This document shows, one piece after another, positions 45,440-53,304 of a stretch of 64,000 nt of DNA (the first letter of the stretch is position 1; each line of letters opens with the position of its first letter). Position numbers and translations under genes: made by a program. Below the pieces are notes generated by a model. It was given only the letters and a program-made list of their open reading frames with translations, was not told the origin of the DNA and did not search any database. The stretch is from JAUNSR01 sp036655355. Lineage in GTDB: Bacteria; Bacteroidota; Bacteroidia; Bacteroidales; JAUNSR01. The stretch is taken from assembly GCA_036655355.1 (NCBI GenBank), contig JAVVQG010000004.1:186001-250000 (forward strand), written 5' to 3'.

Positions 45440-45617
45440 AAGTTCTCAATAAGATTTTTTTTACATTAAAAATCAGTTCTACATCTGTTGAGAGCATTTC
45501 CGACAATATTTCTTTACTCAGGAATTTTCTGAGCAAGCCATTATTTCTTGATTTCTCCAAAGGATATAGCAAATATTGAGGTTGAAAGAAGATAAACAAC
45601 CTCGACCAATAGGGCAT
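45423..45617 (-). pseudogene. Possible IS30-type transposase remnant
   Basis: A 64-codon frame whose middle (LEKSRNNGLLRKFLSKEI) faintly resembles the IS30 transposase segment that runs ERG-NEN-NGLIRRFIPKG. The motif is degenerate and the flanks do not match, so this is tentative. It overlaps the start of the small membrane protein gene by 17 bases. Confidence 0.25.
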
Positions 45618-45770
45618 CCGTTCGAGAATATCTTTAGCTTAGACAATAAAAGTAGTACAATCAATGTTTAAAGAAATACCCATATATCGAATAGATTTAA
45701 ACGCTAATCTGTAATCTGGTTATAAATGGACGATACTGATTACAAGTTGAGTAAATTACCCCGATGTTAT

Positions 45771-46775
45771 TTAAAGATACGAGCAATTTTGCCAGTAAGA
45801 AGGACTATCTAAGGCAACAGACATACCCACTAACATTGCTTGATACTGTTGTTCGGTAAACGAGTCTCTCCTCGATAAGGCCCAGCATATATAATTATTA
45901 CAAACCAACTGAACTTCTTTTTGATTACGTGCATACATATAACTAACAATAAATTGATCTAGAAAACTTCTTAAATAATCATTAATATACCCCATATTTT
46001 TATAATGTGTGGTAAGTTTTGAAAATTCCTGATAGTTTGGTACATTATAATTAGTCTGTGCTTCGCGCCAAAAACTAGAACAAGCAGAAAAAGCCTTATT
46101 ATATCCACCTGTCCACCATTCATTATAAAAGGGCCCCTTAATTCCATTCCATGAAGTATAAGGCATTTCCCTTCTGGATTTTTTAATTATTTCGTTATGC
46201 CATCTCCCGCAAATATTTAATTCTTCATACCCTCTCGGATAGTCTAAACTTAATCCAGATGCTGGAGGGATATTAGGAAATTTATCGGAGTCATTAATAT
46301 AAGACCTCCCAACATTTTTATATATCACAAGTGCTGGATCTGTTGCACCTTGTATATTCCACTTAATGACACCACAGCTTTCAGCAGCACCTATTGAAGC
46401 CGAAGCCGATATCAAAGCAACCGTTGCTACGGCAGCCACTTTGGCAGTGGTTGATACTACTACAATTTCTTTTATAATTGGTGTGCTAAGTATTCCGGCT
46501 GCAGCTGCCACAGCAGCTGCAGCATCTACCCCTCCAATAAGAATCGCCTTAAGCCAATTAGATTTAGGCTCAATAGCCTTTCCTACACGATTAGTGTTAA
46601 TTTGATTAATTGTTTTTTGATGTACATATTGTAATGTCTTTACAAAGTCTGCACTGACAGTATCAACCTCATGCGATATTAGATTGTGAGAATGTTCTGT
46701 AAACTCGTCATCCAAGTTATCTTTTAGATTATCAATCGAAGAAGAACAACTAATAAGAAACAATGAAATAACCAA
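45771..46775 (-). CDS. Lipoprotein with Ala-rich hydrophobic segment, unknown function
   Basis: 334 residues. The start is a TTG (MVISLFLISCSSS); no in-frame ATG lies upstream before a stop. The lipobox is FLISC. Residues 70-130 form a long hydrophobic, Ala/Gly/Val-rich stretch (GGVDAAAAVAAAAGILS, then TTAKVAAVATVALISASASIGA) that could cross or insert into a membrane. The C-terminal 200 residues are globular and aromatic-rich (YTSWNGIKGPFYNEWWTGGY) with several Cys. I do not recognise the family. The composition recalls small secreted effectors with glycine-zipper-like segments, but that is inference. AT-rich island context. Confidence 0.55.
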   Translation of the reverse strand: MVISLFLISCSSSIDNLKDNLDDEFTEHSHNLISHEVDTVSADFVKTLQYVHQKTINQINTNRVGKAIEPKSNWLKAILIGGVDAAAAVAAAAGILSTPIIKEIVVVSTTAKVAAVATVALISASASIGAAESCGVIKWNIQGATDPALVIYKNVGRSYINDSDKFPNIPPASGLSLDYPRGYEELNICGRWHNEIIKKSRREMPYTSWNGIKGPFYNEWWTGGYNKAFSACSSFWREAQTNYNVPNYQEFSKLTTHYKNMGYINDYLRSFLDQFIVSYMYARNQKEVQLVCNNYICWALSRRDSFTEQQYQAMLVGMSVALDSPSYWQNCSYL

Positions 46776-47139
46776 ATACCAAATCTTTATATTTTATTTT
46801 AAATTAATAAAGTGCAATTATGCTAAATTTTTTTTATAATTTAAAATAAAACACCTATCAATTCGACAACAGAGAAGTATCACTGACATTCGCTATAGCT
46901 TTAATCCGTCACGGAGTAAATACAAAGGATTAGGAGCTGGGCAAGCAGCTAAAAATCGATTTTAAAATTCATACTCATATCTAAAACTACATTGTAATCG
47001 TTAGTAAGATTTTGTCTCCTATACACCGGCTTAACCAATACATAAAATGGTCATGATTGACAAGGTCAAAGGGCGTTACTATATTATAATATTCTCCTAA
47101 ATTGAGCATTAATTTAAATAGGAATTGACAATACTCCAT
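46776..47139. other. AT-rich spacer with decayed coding traces
   Basis: No intact gene. Between 46858 and 46968 two plus-strand frames are open in short runs, but neither has a start or a match that I trust. It is probably degenerate mobile-element DNA. Confidence 0.4.
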
Positions 47140-47283
47140 TTATTCCTGTCGTTTATTGTTCATCACTATCCATGGCTGCCGAATCAGTATAACAGCCACT
47201 ACGACGCTCACCTTGAAAAAGCACGAGAATACCACTTGAATAGCCGATCCTATCTCTGAATACCTTTCGTTACTTACGCTCAT
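47140..47283 (-). CDS. Short membrane-protein frame downstream of the traN relic
   Basis: A 47-codon frame (MSVSNERYSEIGSAIQVV...) with one hydrophobic segment (VVFSCFFKVSVVVAVILI). Its ATG overlaps the traN relic stop by 4 bases, the spacing expected inside a conjugation operon. It may be the truncated start of the next transfer gene. Coding status is uncertain. Confidence 0.35.
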   Translation of the reverse strand: MSVSNERYSEIGSAIQVVFSCFFKVSVVVAVILIRQPWIVMNNKRQE

Positions 47284-47894
47284 AATCTAACCTCCCGTGC
47301 CATAATCACCCAATCATTATCAATCGGGAGCTCCAAATTTCGTTCTCCGTTCTTCTCCACCAAGCTAATATTTAGCATTTTGTCTTTCCCAATGGTAAAC
47401 TTATCGAATTCAAAGAAAATCTCACTGTGCGCATTAGTTGGAATCATATTCTCATGTCCTCGAACATCATTTCAAAATAGCGAAGTGCTCTCTTGTGTGG
47501 CATTCTTGGCTTTTTCCTTGGCCTTGACGATAAACGATATCATCTCCACATCATAGGATATATTACTCTGGTTCTCTATGAGTAGCTTAAAATAAAGCCT
47601 GTCATCATGAACATAGATTCCTTTTACGGTCAGATACATTCTCTTGTAGCGTACGGAATTACGACTAACCAAATAACCCTATTCAGCCATCACGGCTGCC
47701 ATCGGATCATTCACCGAGGCTGCCGATTTCGCATTGTTTTGCGTTTCAAACGAGCTTTTCTGTGATTTGGGCGCACTCTTCTTATCTTCCATGTTCCCTT
47801 TTGAATAGAAAGCATCCGGTTCCTTGATGATATGGCTGAACTTTTGAATCTTATGCCCATACCCAAGCGAAAATGGAAATACTGGAATTGCCAA
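47280..47894 (-). pseudogene. traN: Conjugative transposon traN relic
   Basis: One continuous reading frame interrupted by two in-frame stops (TAG near 47681 and TGA near 47471). The middle part (MYLTVKGIYVHDDRLYFKLLIENQSNISYDVEMISFIVKAKEKAKN, quoted in pieces: VKGIYVHDDRLYF, ENQSNISYDVEMI) and the last part (FDKFTIGKDKMLNISLVEKNG) match TraN of CTnDOT-type conjugative transposons, an outer-membrane transfer-channel protein. The N-terminus and signal peptide are missing. It is the only clear transfer gene in the window, so a former integrative element has been largely deleted. Confidence 0.7.
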
Positions 47895-47976
47895 CTTTTA
47901 TTGGACAAAAGTTAAGCAGCATTTGATTTCCCTGTGATTCCGAGCCTTTAAATAAACTTTGTCATCAGCTCGTTCC

Positions 47977-47999
47977 ATAACACCGATTATGATAACCCG
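47977..47999 (+). repeat. NTDYDNP-encoding repeat, copy A
   Basis: The 23-base segment AACACCGATTAYGATAAYCC with its edges recurs at 49827 with three silent-looking differences. Both copies read Asn-Thr-Asp-Tyr-Asp-Asn-Pro and both are followed within a few codons by a stop and a hairpin. It is probably the 3' tail of a duplicated gene. Confidence 0.55.
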
Positions 48000-48003
48000 T
48001 CTT

Positions 48004-48052
48004 TCCAACAATAGAAATGGCCAGTTCGGAACTGGCCATTTCTATTGTTGGA
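48004..48052. repeat. Perfect 24-bp inverted repeat with 1-base spacer
   Basis: TCCAACAATAGAAATGGCC-AGTTC and its exact complement are separated by a single G. No T-run follows on either side. It lies 90 bases downstream of the DUF4143 ATPase stop, so it would be transcribed as a very stable hairpin. Confidence 0.9.
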
Positions 48053-48142
48053 AGATTTAAGTATTACCTACCATTCTTTCCTGCTGTAATAAAGGGATAG
48101 TTGAGAGGGACCAAAGTCATATTCTCGTTTCGAGAAGAGATG

Positions 48143-49282
48143 TTATTCATAAATTGGATCGAGTAATAAGAAATCCTCAAAGTTATCTGGATGAATCACT
48201 CGGAATTCCGCACCCTCATAAGTAGATAGAAATAGTTTTGGCATCTTGAATTTTGCCATGGGGTTCCATTTAAACTCATAAGCAGTCAATACCCCATCGG
48301 ACTCCTCTACATAGTCGATTTCTTTCTGTTCTTTCGTGCGCCAATACCAATAATTCGTCCATCGGTTTGAATAATGAAGCGCCTTGATTCTTTCCGAAAC
48401 TAAAAAATTCTCCCATAAGGCACCAATATCCATTCGGGTTTCAGCAGGAGAAAAATTAGCGATCAAAGCATTTCGAATGCCATTGTCATAGAAAAATATT
48501 TTCTTACTGTTTTTTAATTCATTTCTCAGATTACGACTAAAAGATCCTAGTCGGAAAATAACAAAGGTTTGTTCTAGAAGAATAATATATTTCTCAACAG
48601 TTTTAGAGTCCATGCCGCAGGTTTGTGCAAGCTCATTATAGGAAACTTGTGATCCGACCTGAAATGCTAACGCTTGCAATAACTTTAATAATTTGTCCGG
48701 CTTCTTAATTTGCTCCCACATAAGAATGTCTTTATAAAGATAGCTGTCTGATAGTTGCTTAAGAAGTTCCTTTTCAGTGCCCGGATTATTTACAATTTCC
48801 GGATAGTATCCATATACCAACCTGTGTGGCAGCATTCTTCTTTCTTCCAGCAAGCCATGATGATTTACCATTTCTTGAAAGGAAAGGGGAAATATCTTAT
48901 ATTCCCATTTGCGACCTGTCAATGGTTCATTTACCTTATTTGCTAAGTCAAAAGAAGAGCTTCCGGTTGCAACTAATTGAATATCTTTTATCTGGTCGGT
49001 GATCAATTTTAATCGGAGCCCAATATCTTCTATTCGTTGAGCTTCGTCAATCACGATATATTTCTTATTCCCGAAAAGAGCCTTTAATCTAGTCGCCGAA
49101 ATATTTGAAAAGATTTTCTGAACATCTTGTTCATCCCCATTCAGCCATAAAATGTCATCATTATTAGGAAACAGATTCTTTAATAAAGTGGTTTTGCCGG
49201 TTTGTCTTGCACCCATTAATATGATTGCCTTTCCTTTATCAAGCTTTCCCGAAATTGTATTTTGGAGTAATCTATGTATCAT
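48143..49282 (-). CDS. AAA-type ATPase with C-terminal DUF4143 domain
   Basis: A 379-residue protein. The Walker A motif is GARQTGKTT near residue 25, Walker B is YIVIDEAQRI near 95, and sensor-like VATGSSSFDLANK is near 125. A winged-helix-like connector follows (SYNELAQTCGMDSKTVEKYI near 235), then the DUF4143 C-terminal domain with the nuclease-like core EIDYVEE...AYEFKW near 335-350. Such proteins are common in Bacteroidota and are often multiplied; their role is unknown, with a link to DNA mobility or defence often suspected. The -7 box and a large inverted repeat lie directly upstream. Confidence 0.82.
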   Translation of the reverse strand: MIHRLLQNTISGKLDKGKAIILMGARQTGKTTLLKNLFPNNDDILWLNGDEQDVQKIFSNISATRLKALFGNKKYIVIDEAQRIEDIGLRLKLITDQIKDIQLVATGSSSFDLANKVNEPLTGRKWEYKIFPLSFQEMVNHHGLLEERRMLPHRLVYGYYPEIVNNPGTEKELLKQLSDSYLYKDILMWEQIKKPDKLLKLLQALAFQVGSQVSYNELAQTCGMDSKTVEKYIILLEQTFVIFRLGSFSRNLRNELKNSKKIFFYDNGIRNALIANFSPAETRMDIGALWENFLVSERIKALHYSNRWTNYWYWRTKEQKEIDYVEESDGVLTAYEFKWNPMAKFKMPKLFLSTYEGAEFRVIHPDNFEDFLLLDPIYE

Positions 49283-49303
49283 GTTTGTGTATCTTTTCTA
49301 CGA

Positions 49304-49311
49304 CAAAAGTA
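49304..49311 (-). promoter_or_regulatory. -7 promoter box for the DUF4143 ATPase
   Basis: On the minus strand TACTTTTG matches TAnnTTTG, 22 bases before the ATG. The inverted repeat at 49317-49370 covers the region just upstream, where a -33 element would lie. Confidence 0.6.
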
Positions 49312-49316
49312 CGACA

Positions 49317-49370
49317 TTTTTGGATTGCATTCCGAAAAAGAATAGACTTTTTTGGAATGCAATCCAAAAA
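49317..49370. promoter_or_regulatory. Operator-like inverted repeat at the ATPase promoter
   Basis: The arms 49317-49340 and 49347-49370 match at 23 of 24 positions with a 6-base loop. Each arm contains GGATTGCATTCC or its partner GGAATGCAATCC, themselves near-palindromes, so the site could bind two dimers. It lies upstream of the predicted transcription start and overlaps the promoter, which fits a repressor site. Confidence 0.6.
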
Positions 49371-49379
49371 AGTTGCATT

Positions 49380-49415
49380 AAGGGCGCCTAATCAATAGGA
49401 TTAGACGCCCTTTCT
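49380..49415. terminator. Terminator-like hairpin upstream of the ATPase
   Basis: AAGGGCGCCTAATC-aatag-GATTAGACGCCCTT followed by TCTT. It separates the ATPase promoter from the IS66 fragment. Confidence 0.65.
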
Positions 49416-49455
49416 TATTTCAAGAGATTATATGAAATAAGAGTAAATAAGGGGT

Positions 49456-49638
49456 TTAAATTGGACAAAGAGCCATAGGTCGATTATGTTGTGCACCACA
49501 TAATCGACCCAAAGCCAAAGGCCTTATCACTGATTCAGCGGCATTATTATCAAGTTTCATGCGCCCGTCAAGATGATATCGGCTCAATCGGTAAAACAGG
49601 GTATAGTTGTAATGAAGCGCTTTATAAAGGAATGATGT
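49456..49638 (-). pseudogene. IS66-family transposase (TnpC) fragment
   Basis: A 60-codon minus-strand stretch without a start codon: LYKALHYNYTLFYRLSRYHL, then DGRMKLDNNAAESVIRPLAL and GRLCG. This is the conserved C-terminal DGR-x-x-DNN-x-x-E-x-x-IRP-x-ALGR signature of IS66 transposases. A stop follows prematurely after HNRPMALCPI. The rest of the element is missing. Confidence 0.75.
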
Positions 49639-49765
49639 ACGCGAATTGGCAGAATCCTGGATGACGGATTATAATGAAAATCGCCCACATTATTCATTGG
49701 GCGACATGTCATCCAATGAATATAGGCGTGAGTATGAAATTAAAAATATAACTTTAGTTGTCTAA
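49634..49765 (+). pseudogene. IS3-family transposase C-terminal fragment
   Basis: 43 codons on the opposite strand to the IS66 piece, touching it: VRELAESWMTDYNENRPHYS, then LGDMSSNEYRREYE. This is the C-terminal W-x-x-DYN-x-x-RPH-x-SLG signature of IS3-type integrase catalytic domains. The N-terminal DDE region is absent. The stop codon runs into the repeated IS-end sequence. Confidence 0.72.
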
Positions 49766-49786
49766 TTTAATACCGTCCAAAAAAGG
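49759..49786 (+). repeat. IS-end-like repeat, copy B
   Basis: 28 bases matching 44619-44646 with three mismatches. It overlaps the stop codon of the IS3 fragment, as expected for a right terminal repeat. Confidence 0.6.
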
Positions 49787-50092
49787 TATATTACTCCCCC
49801 AAATTTAGACAATAATAAAGCGCGCTATAACACCGATTACGATAATCCTCTAGTAAAAGCCTAAAAGCCAAGACAGTCAATTCGATTATCTTGGCTTTTC
49901 ATTTCATATTATCCCCTGAAATAAGAGTAAATAACGTATTTATTCGGCCAAAGATTCAGAGATATAAATTCAATTTTCCGGGTATCTTCTAACCTAATTA
50001 TCAGTAGTTATATTATTCCAACTTTTATTTTTTGAGTCAGTCGTAGGGTGAAGATTGTTTTTTCTACTAATTTTACCCATTCAAAATAAGAG
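49787..50092. other. Spacer with a gene tail and hairpin, before the metal operon
   Basis: Contains the second NTDYDNP-type tail (49827-49849) ending in TAA, then the hairpin AAAAGCCAAGA/TCTTGGCTTTT (49863-49899). The remaining 190 bases are AT-rich and should include the promoter of the next operon, which I could not pinpoint. Confidence 0.5.
49863..49899 (+). terminator. Terminator-like hairpin closing the island
   Basis: AAAAGCCAAGA and TCTTGGCTTTT form an 11-bp stem with a 15-base loop. Confidence 0.7.
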
Positions 50093-50458
50093 ATGAGAAA
50101 AGAGCGCCATATACGATTACTGATCAGCGGTATTTTGATAACTGTATTCCTACAGTTTCTTGCCGTAAAAGCTTTCCACTGCCACAGTGGGAAGGTGCGC
50201 TCGTGTACTTCGCAAAGTTGTTGCACCGACGATCACCAGCAGTCGGAACAGCCGGAACAATCTGACCGGGATACACCCACTAGTTGTCAGGTATGTCAGT
50301 ATACACTTTCTCCTTTTATTGACGCGCAACCTTTACAGATTGTATATCTGCCTAAGGGTCGCTGCTTTAATCTTGTTATACCTTCTGTCGGAAAGCCGAT
50401 CCTGGCTTCCCGCTACATCAGCCTTCGAGCCCCTCCTGCATTGAATACATATAGCTAA
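50093..50458 (+). CDS. Small Cys/His-rich exported protein, probable metal sensor or chaperone
   Basis: A 121-residue protein with an N-terminal membrane or signal helix (residues 8-27, LLISGILITVFLQFLAVKAF). A Cys/His-rich stretch follows (FHCHSGKVRSCTSQSCCTDDHQQ, quoted in parts) with a second Cys pair (CQVCQYTL). It lies 27 bases before a ZnuD-like TonB receptor, so binding of zinc or another transition metal in the periplasm is a reasonable reading. The family is not recognised further. The start is ATG with charged residues before the helix. Confidence 0.65.
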   Translation: MRKERHIRLLISGILITVFLQFLAVKAFHCHSGKVRSCTSQSCCTDDHQQSEQPEQSDRDTPTSCQVCQYTLSPFIDAQPLQIVYLPKGRCFNLVIPSVGKPILASRYISLRAPPALNTYS

Positions 50459-50485
50459 AGTATTCAAAAACAAAATCTTTTTATA

Positions 50486-52642
50486 ATGCGTATCGGATTG
50501 ATTTCGGGTATGCTGGCATGTTATACCTGCATGTCAGCCCAAACCCCGCAACCCGATTCCGTCCGGACTGTGTCTTTGCAAGAGGTGGTGGTGAGCGAAT
50601 CGTATGCGACTGCCAAAAACCGCCTCGAGACACAGCATCTCGACGTGATCGGAAAAGACTTCCTACGCCTGCACCTTTCGGGAGCGCTTATGCAAACACT
50701 CGAACAATTGCCCGGAGTCCAGTCGATGGATATCGGGAGTGGCTTTTCAAAGCCGATGATTCGTGGCATGGGCTTCAACCGGGTGTCGGTGACGGAAAAC
50801 GGAATTAAACAGGAGGGACAGCAATGGGGCGCTGATCACGGGCTTGAATTGGATGCCCTCCATGTGGAACAGGTAAATATACGCAAAGGTCCCGCATCGC
50901 TTTTGTATGGAAGCGACGCGATGGGAGGCGTCGTAGAGATTCGCGATTTGCCGGCGCCTTCCGAAAATCAGATTTTCGGCGAAGGGGTTGTGATTGGCAA
51001 ATCGGTCAATGAATCGCTCGGTGGCTCGCTCTTGTTGGGTTTGAAGCAGAACAACTGGTATACCCGTATTCGGTATACCGAACATCGGTTTGGCGATTAT
51101 CGCATCCCGACCGATTCTGTGCTTTATCTTACGCAACGATTGCCGGTTTACAACCGGAAGCTGAAGAATACGGCCGGAGTGGAGCGCGATTTCAACGGGA
51201 TGGTACAGTATCGCAACGGAAACTATAGCGGCAAAATAAATCTGAGCAATGTATATCAGAAGAGTGGCTTTTTTCCGGGTGCGCATGGTATTCCCGACGC
51301 ATCCCGATTGGAGGATGATGGCGATTCGCGTAATATCGGATTCCCATTCAGCAAGGTGAATCACCTAAAGCTTACCGGAAACCATCAATACCGAATCGAC
51401 CAAGTATCCTTAAGCGCGGATATCGGATGGCAACAGAATCATCGCGAAGAATGGAGTCTTTTTCATAGCCATTACGGCAACCAAACGGCGCCTGCGATTG
51501 ATCCTAACAAGGAGTTGCAGTTCCGACTGAACAGTTACACCTTGTTGCTCAAAGCCGCATTCGAAACAGAAAGGGGCTGGAGCCATACGGCGGGAATCGA
51601 TTTGCAGATGCAACGCAACCGGATTGCCGGATACTCTTTTCTATTGCCGCGTTACAATCGCGAAAGTGCGGGGCTCTTTTGGGTGCAGGCTTATCCGGTC
51701 AGCCCAACCTTGCGGTTGAGTGGAGGCGTACGGTATGATCTGGCTCATTTGGATCTGGAGTCTTTTACCGATCCCTATTTGGCGGAATACTTGCGGAAGC
51801 AGCAGTATCCGGAAGAGGTGATTGCCGCTTACGAGGTGCGCAGTGCCCCCCTTAACCGTACACTGGGCGATTTTTCGGGAGCATTCGGTATGGTGTGGGA
51901 ACCGCATACGCGTCATCTGCTGAAGGCGAATCTCGGACGCAGTTTTCGCTTGCCTTCTGCCAACGAGCTGGCTTCGAACGGAGTGCATCATGGCACCTTT
52001 CGACATGAGCAGGGAAGTGCCGATCTTGGCTCTGAACGGGGCTGGCAGTTGGATGCCGCATATACTTACAGAACCGATGGGTTCGAGCTTACCGCATCGC
52101 CTTTTGTGAGTTGGTTTGATAATTATATCTACCTGCGCCCTACCGGCGAATGGTCGGTATTGCCTCATGCCGGACAGATTTACCGTTATACAGGTACCGA
52201 AGCATTGTTTGCAGGGGGAGAAATATCGGTATGCGTGGGATTGCCATTTTCGCTTCGCTATGAAGCAAGCGGCGAATATGTGTATACCCGGAATCTGGAG
52301 GAACACACGCCCCTCTCCTTTTCGCCTCCCCCCTCTATGCGCCACACGCTGCGTTATCAACGGGATGGTTTCGATGCTTATTTTCAGTATCAGGCAATCG
52401 GGCGGCAAAACCGAGTGGCGCGTAACGAAGAGCGGACTCCGGGGGCAAATCTGTTGCATGGTGGTATAAGCTATCGTTTTCGTCTGGCCATGTTGATGCC
52501 CGAATTGAACCTTACGGTTCGCAATATTTTAAATACACGTTATTATAATCACCTGAGCTTTTATCGAAAAGTGGAGATTCCGGAACCCGGAAGAGCTTTC
52601 CAATTGATGATAAAAGTTCCGTTTAAACAATTACTAAAATGA
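50486..52642 (+). CDS. TonB-dependent outer membrane receptor, ZnuD-like
   Basis: A 718-residue receptor with a signal peptide (MRIGLISGMLACYTCMSAQ). The plug domain is at about 45-150 (LEQLPGVQSMDIGSGFSKPMIRGMG, quoted in part; GPASLLYGSDAMGGVVEI). The 22-strand barrel ends in LNTRYYNHLSFYR and a C-terminal aromatic-rich strand. The pattern FRLPSANELASNGVHHGTFRHEQG is typical of ZnuD-type zinc receptors, and a His-containing loop SLFHSHYGN is visible. It takes up a metal or metal complex with TonB energy. Its stop overlaps the start of the next gene by 4 bases. Confidence 0.85.
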   Translation: MRIGLISGMLACYTCMSAQTPQPDSVRTVSLQEVVVSESYATAKNRLETQHLDVIGKDFLRLHLSGALMQTLEQLPGVQSMDIGSGFSKPMIRGMGFNRVSVTENGIKQEGQQWGADHGLELDALHVEQVNIRKGPASLLYGSDAMGGVVEIRDLPAPSENQIFGEGVVIGKSVNESLGGSLLLGLKQNNWYTRIRYTEHRFGDYRIPTDSVLYLTQRLPVYNRKLKNTAGVERDFNGMVQYRNGNYSGKINLSNVYQKSGFFPGAHGIPDASRLEDDGDSRNIGFPFSKVNHLKLTGNHQYRIDQVSLSADIGWQQNHREEWSLFHSHYGNQTAPAIDPNKELQFRLNSYTLLLKAAFETERGWSHTAGIDLQMQRNRIAGYSFLLPRYNRESAGLFWVQAYPVSPTLRLSGGVRYDLAHLDLESFTDPYLAEYLRKQQYPEEVIAAYEVRSAPLNRTLGDFSGAFGMVWEPHTRHLLKANLGRSFRLPSANELASNGVHHGTFRHEQGSADLGSERGWQLDAAYTYRTDGFELTASPFVSWFDNYIYLRPTGEWSVLPHAGQIYRYTGTEALFAGGEISVCVGLPFSLRYEASGEYVYTRNLEEHTPLSFSPPPSMRHTLRYQRDGFDAYFQYQAIGRQNRVARNEERTPGANLLHGGISYRFRLAMLMPELNLTVRNILNTRYYNHLSFYRKVEIPEPGRAFQLMIKVPFKQLLK

Positions 52643-53118
52643 GAAGTTCTATATTATTCAAGTCTTTATTCCTAAGTGCGGGTATCGCTTTTTTGTTGAA
52701 TTCATGTACCGAAAAGGAGATGACCGATACCGTGAAACCGGTTATTAATTTGATCGAACCGGCCCAAGGCGAGACGCTTCGTATCGGTAACGAGGTGCAT
52801 CTCGAAATGGAGCTGAGTGATAACGAGGCATTGGGTGCGTATAAGATTGAGATACATTCTAATTTCGACGATCATGGACATGGCTCTGCTTCACGAGCGG
52901 CGACAGAATCGGTTGCCTTCTCTTTTAACCGGAGCTGGACATTGGCCCCTCAGAAAAATACGTTGATTCATCACCATGAAATCGTTATCCCGGAAAATGC
53001 GATGGAAGGCAAATATCATCTGATGGTGTTCTGTACCGATATGGCCGGAAATGAATCGTATATCGCCCGTAATATCGTGCTATCGCATGAAGGAGGGGAA
53101 GATCACGAACATGAATAA
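52639..53118 (+). CDS. DUF4625 family lipoprotein, His-rich
   Basis: A 159-residue lipoprotein (LLNSC lipobox, Cys near 23). An Ig-like beta fold is suggested by VKPVINLIEPAQGETLRIGNEVHLE (in part). His-rich pieces stand out: HSNFDDHGHGSAS in the middle and GGEDHEHE at the C-terminus. Translationally coupled to the ZnuD-like receptor, so probably a surface or periplasmic metal-binding partner. DUF4625 proteins commonly accompany TonB receptors in Bacteroidota. Confidence 0.8.
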   Translation: MRSSILFKSLFLSAGIAFLLNSCTEKEMTDTVKPVINLIEPAQGETLRIGNEVHLEMELSDNEALGAYKIEIHSNFDDHGHGSASRAATESVAFSFNRSWTLAPQKNTLIHHHEIVIPENAMEGKYHLMVFCTDMAGNESYIARNIVLSHEGGEDHEHE

Positions 53119-53304
53119 ATAGTAGGATTCATTCTCTTTGATAAACTGAATTTTACTCCGCCTTACCGATTGTTTCTAGAAAAGATGTGCACTGCTTTCG
53201 TTAGGATTTCGTTTTCTAATTTAAGTTTGCGCATCTTTTTATCAACCTTTATTCCTCCTGGTTTGTTGTTACTAAACTATAGAAAACAACATAACCTTCA
53301 ACTT

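Noticed and set aside
46858..46968. Two alternative short frames, one reading FDNREVSLTFAIALIRHGVN
   Set aside because: Both are brief and lack starts, and I could not decide between them or match either to a family.
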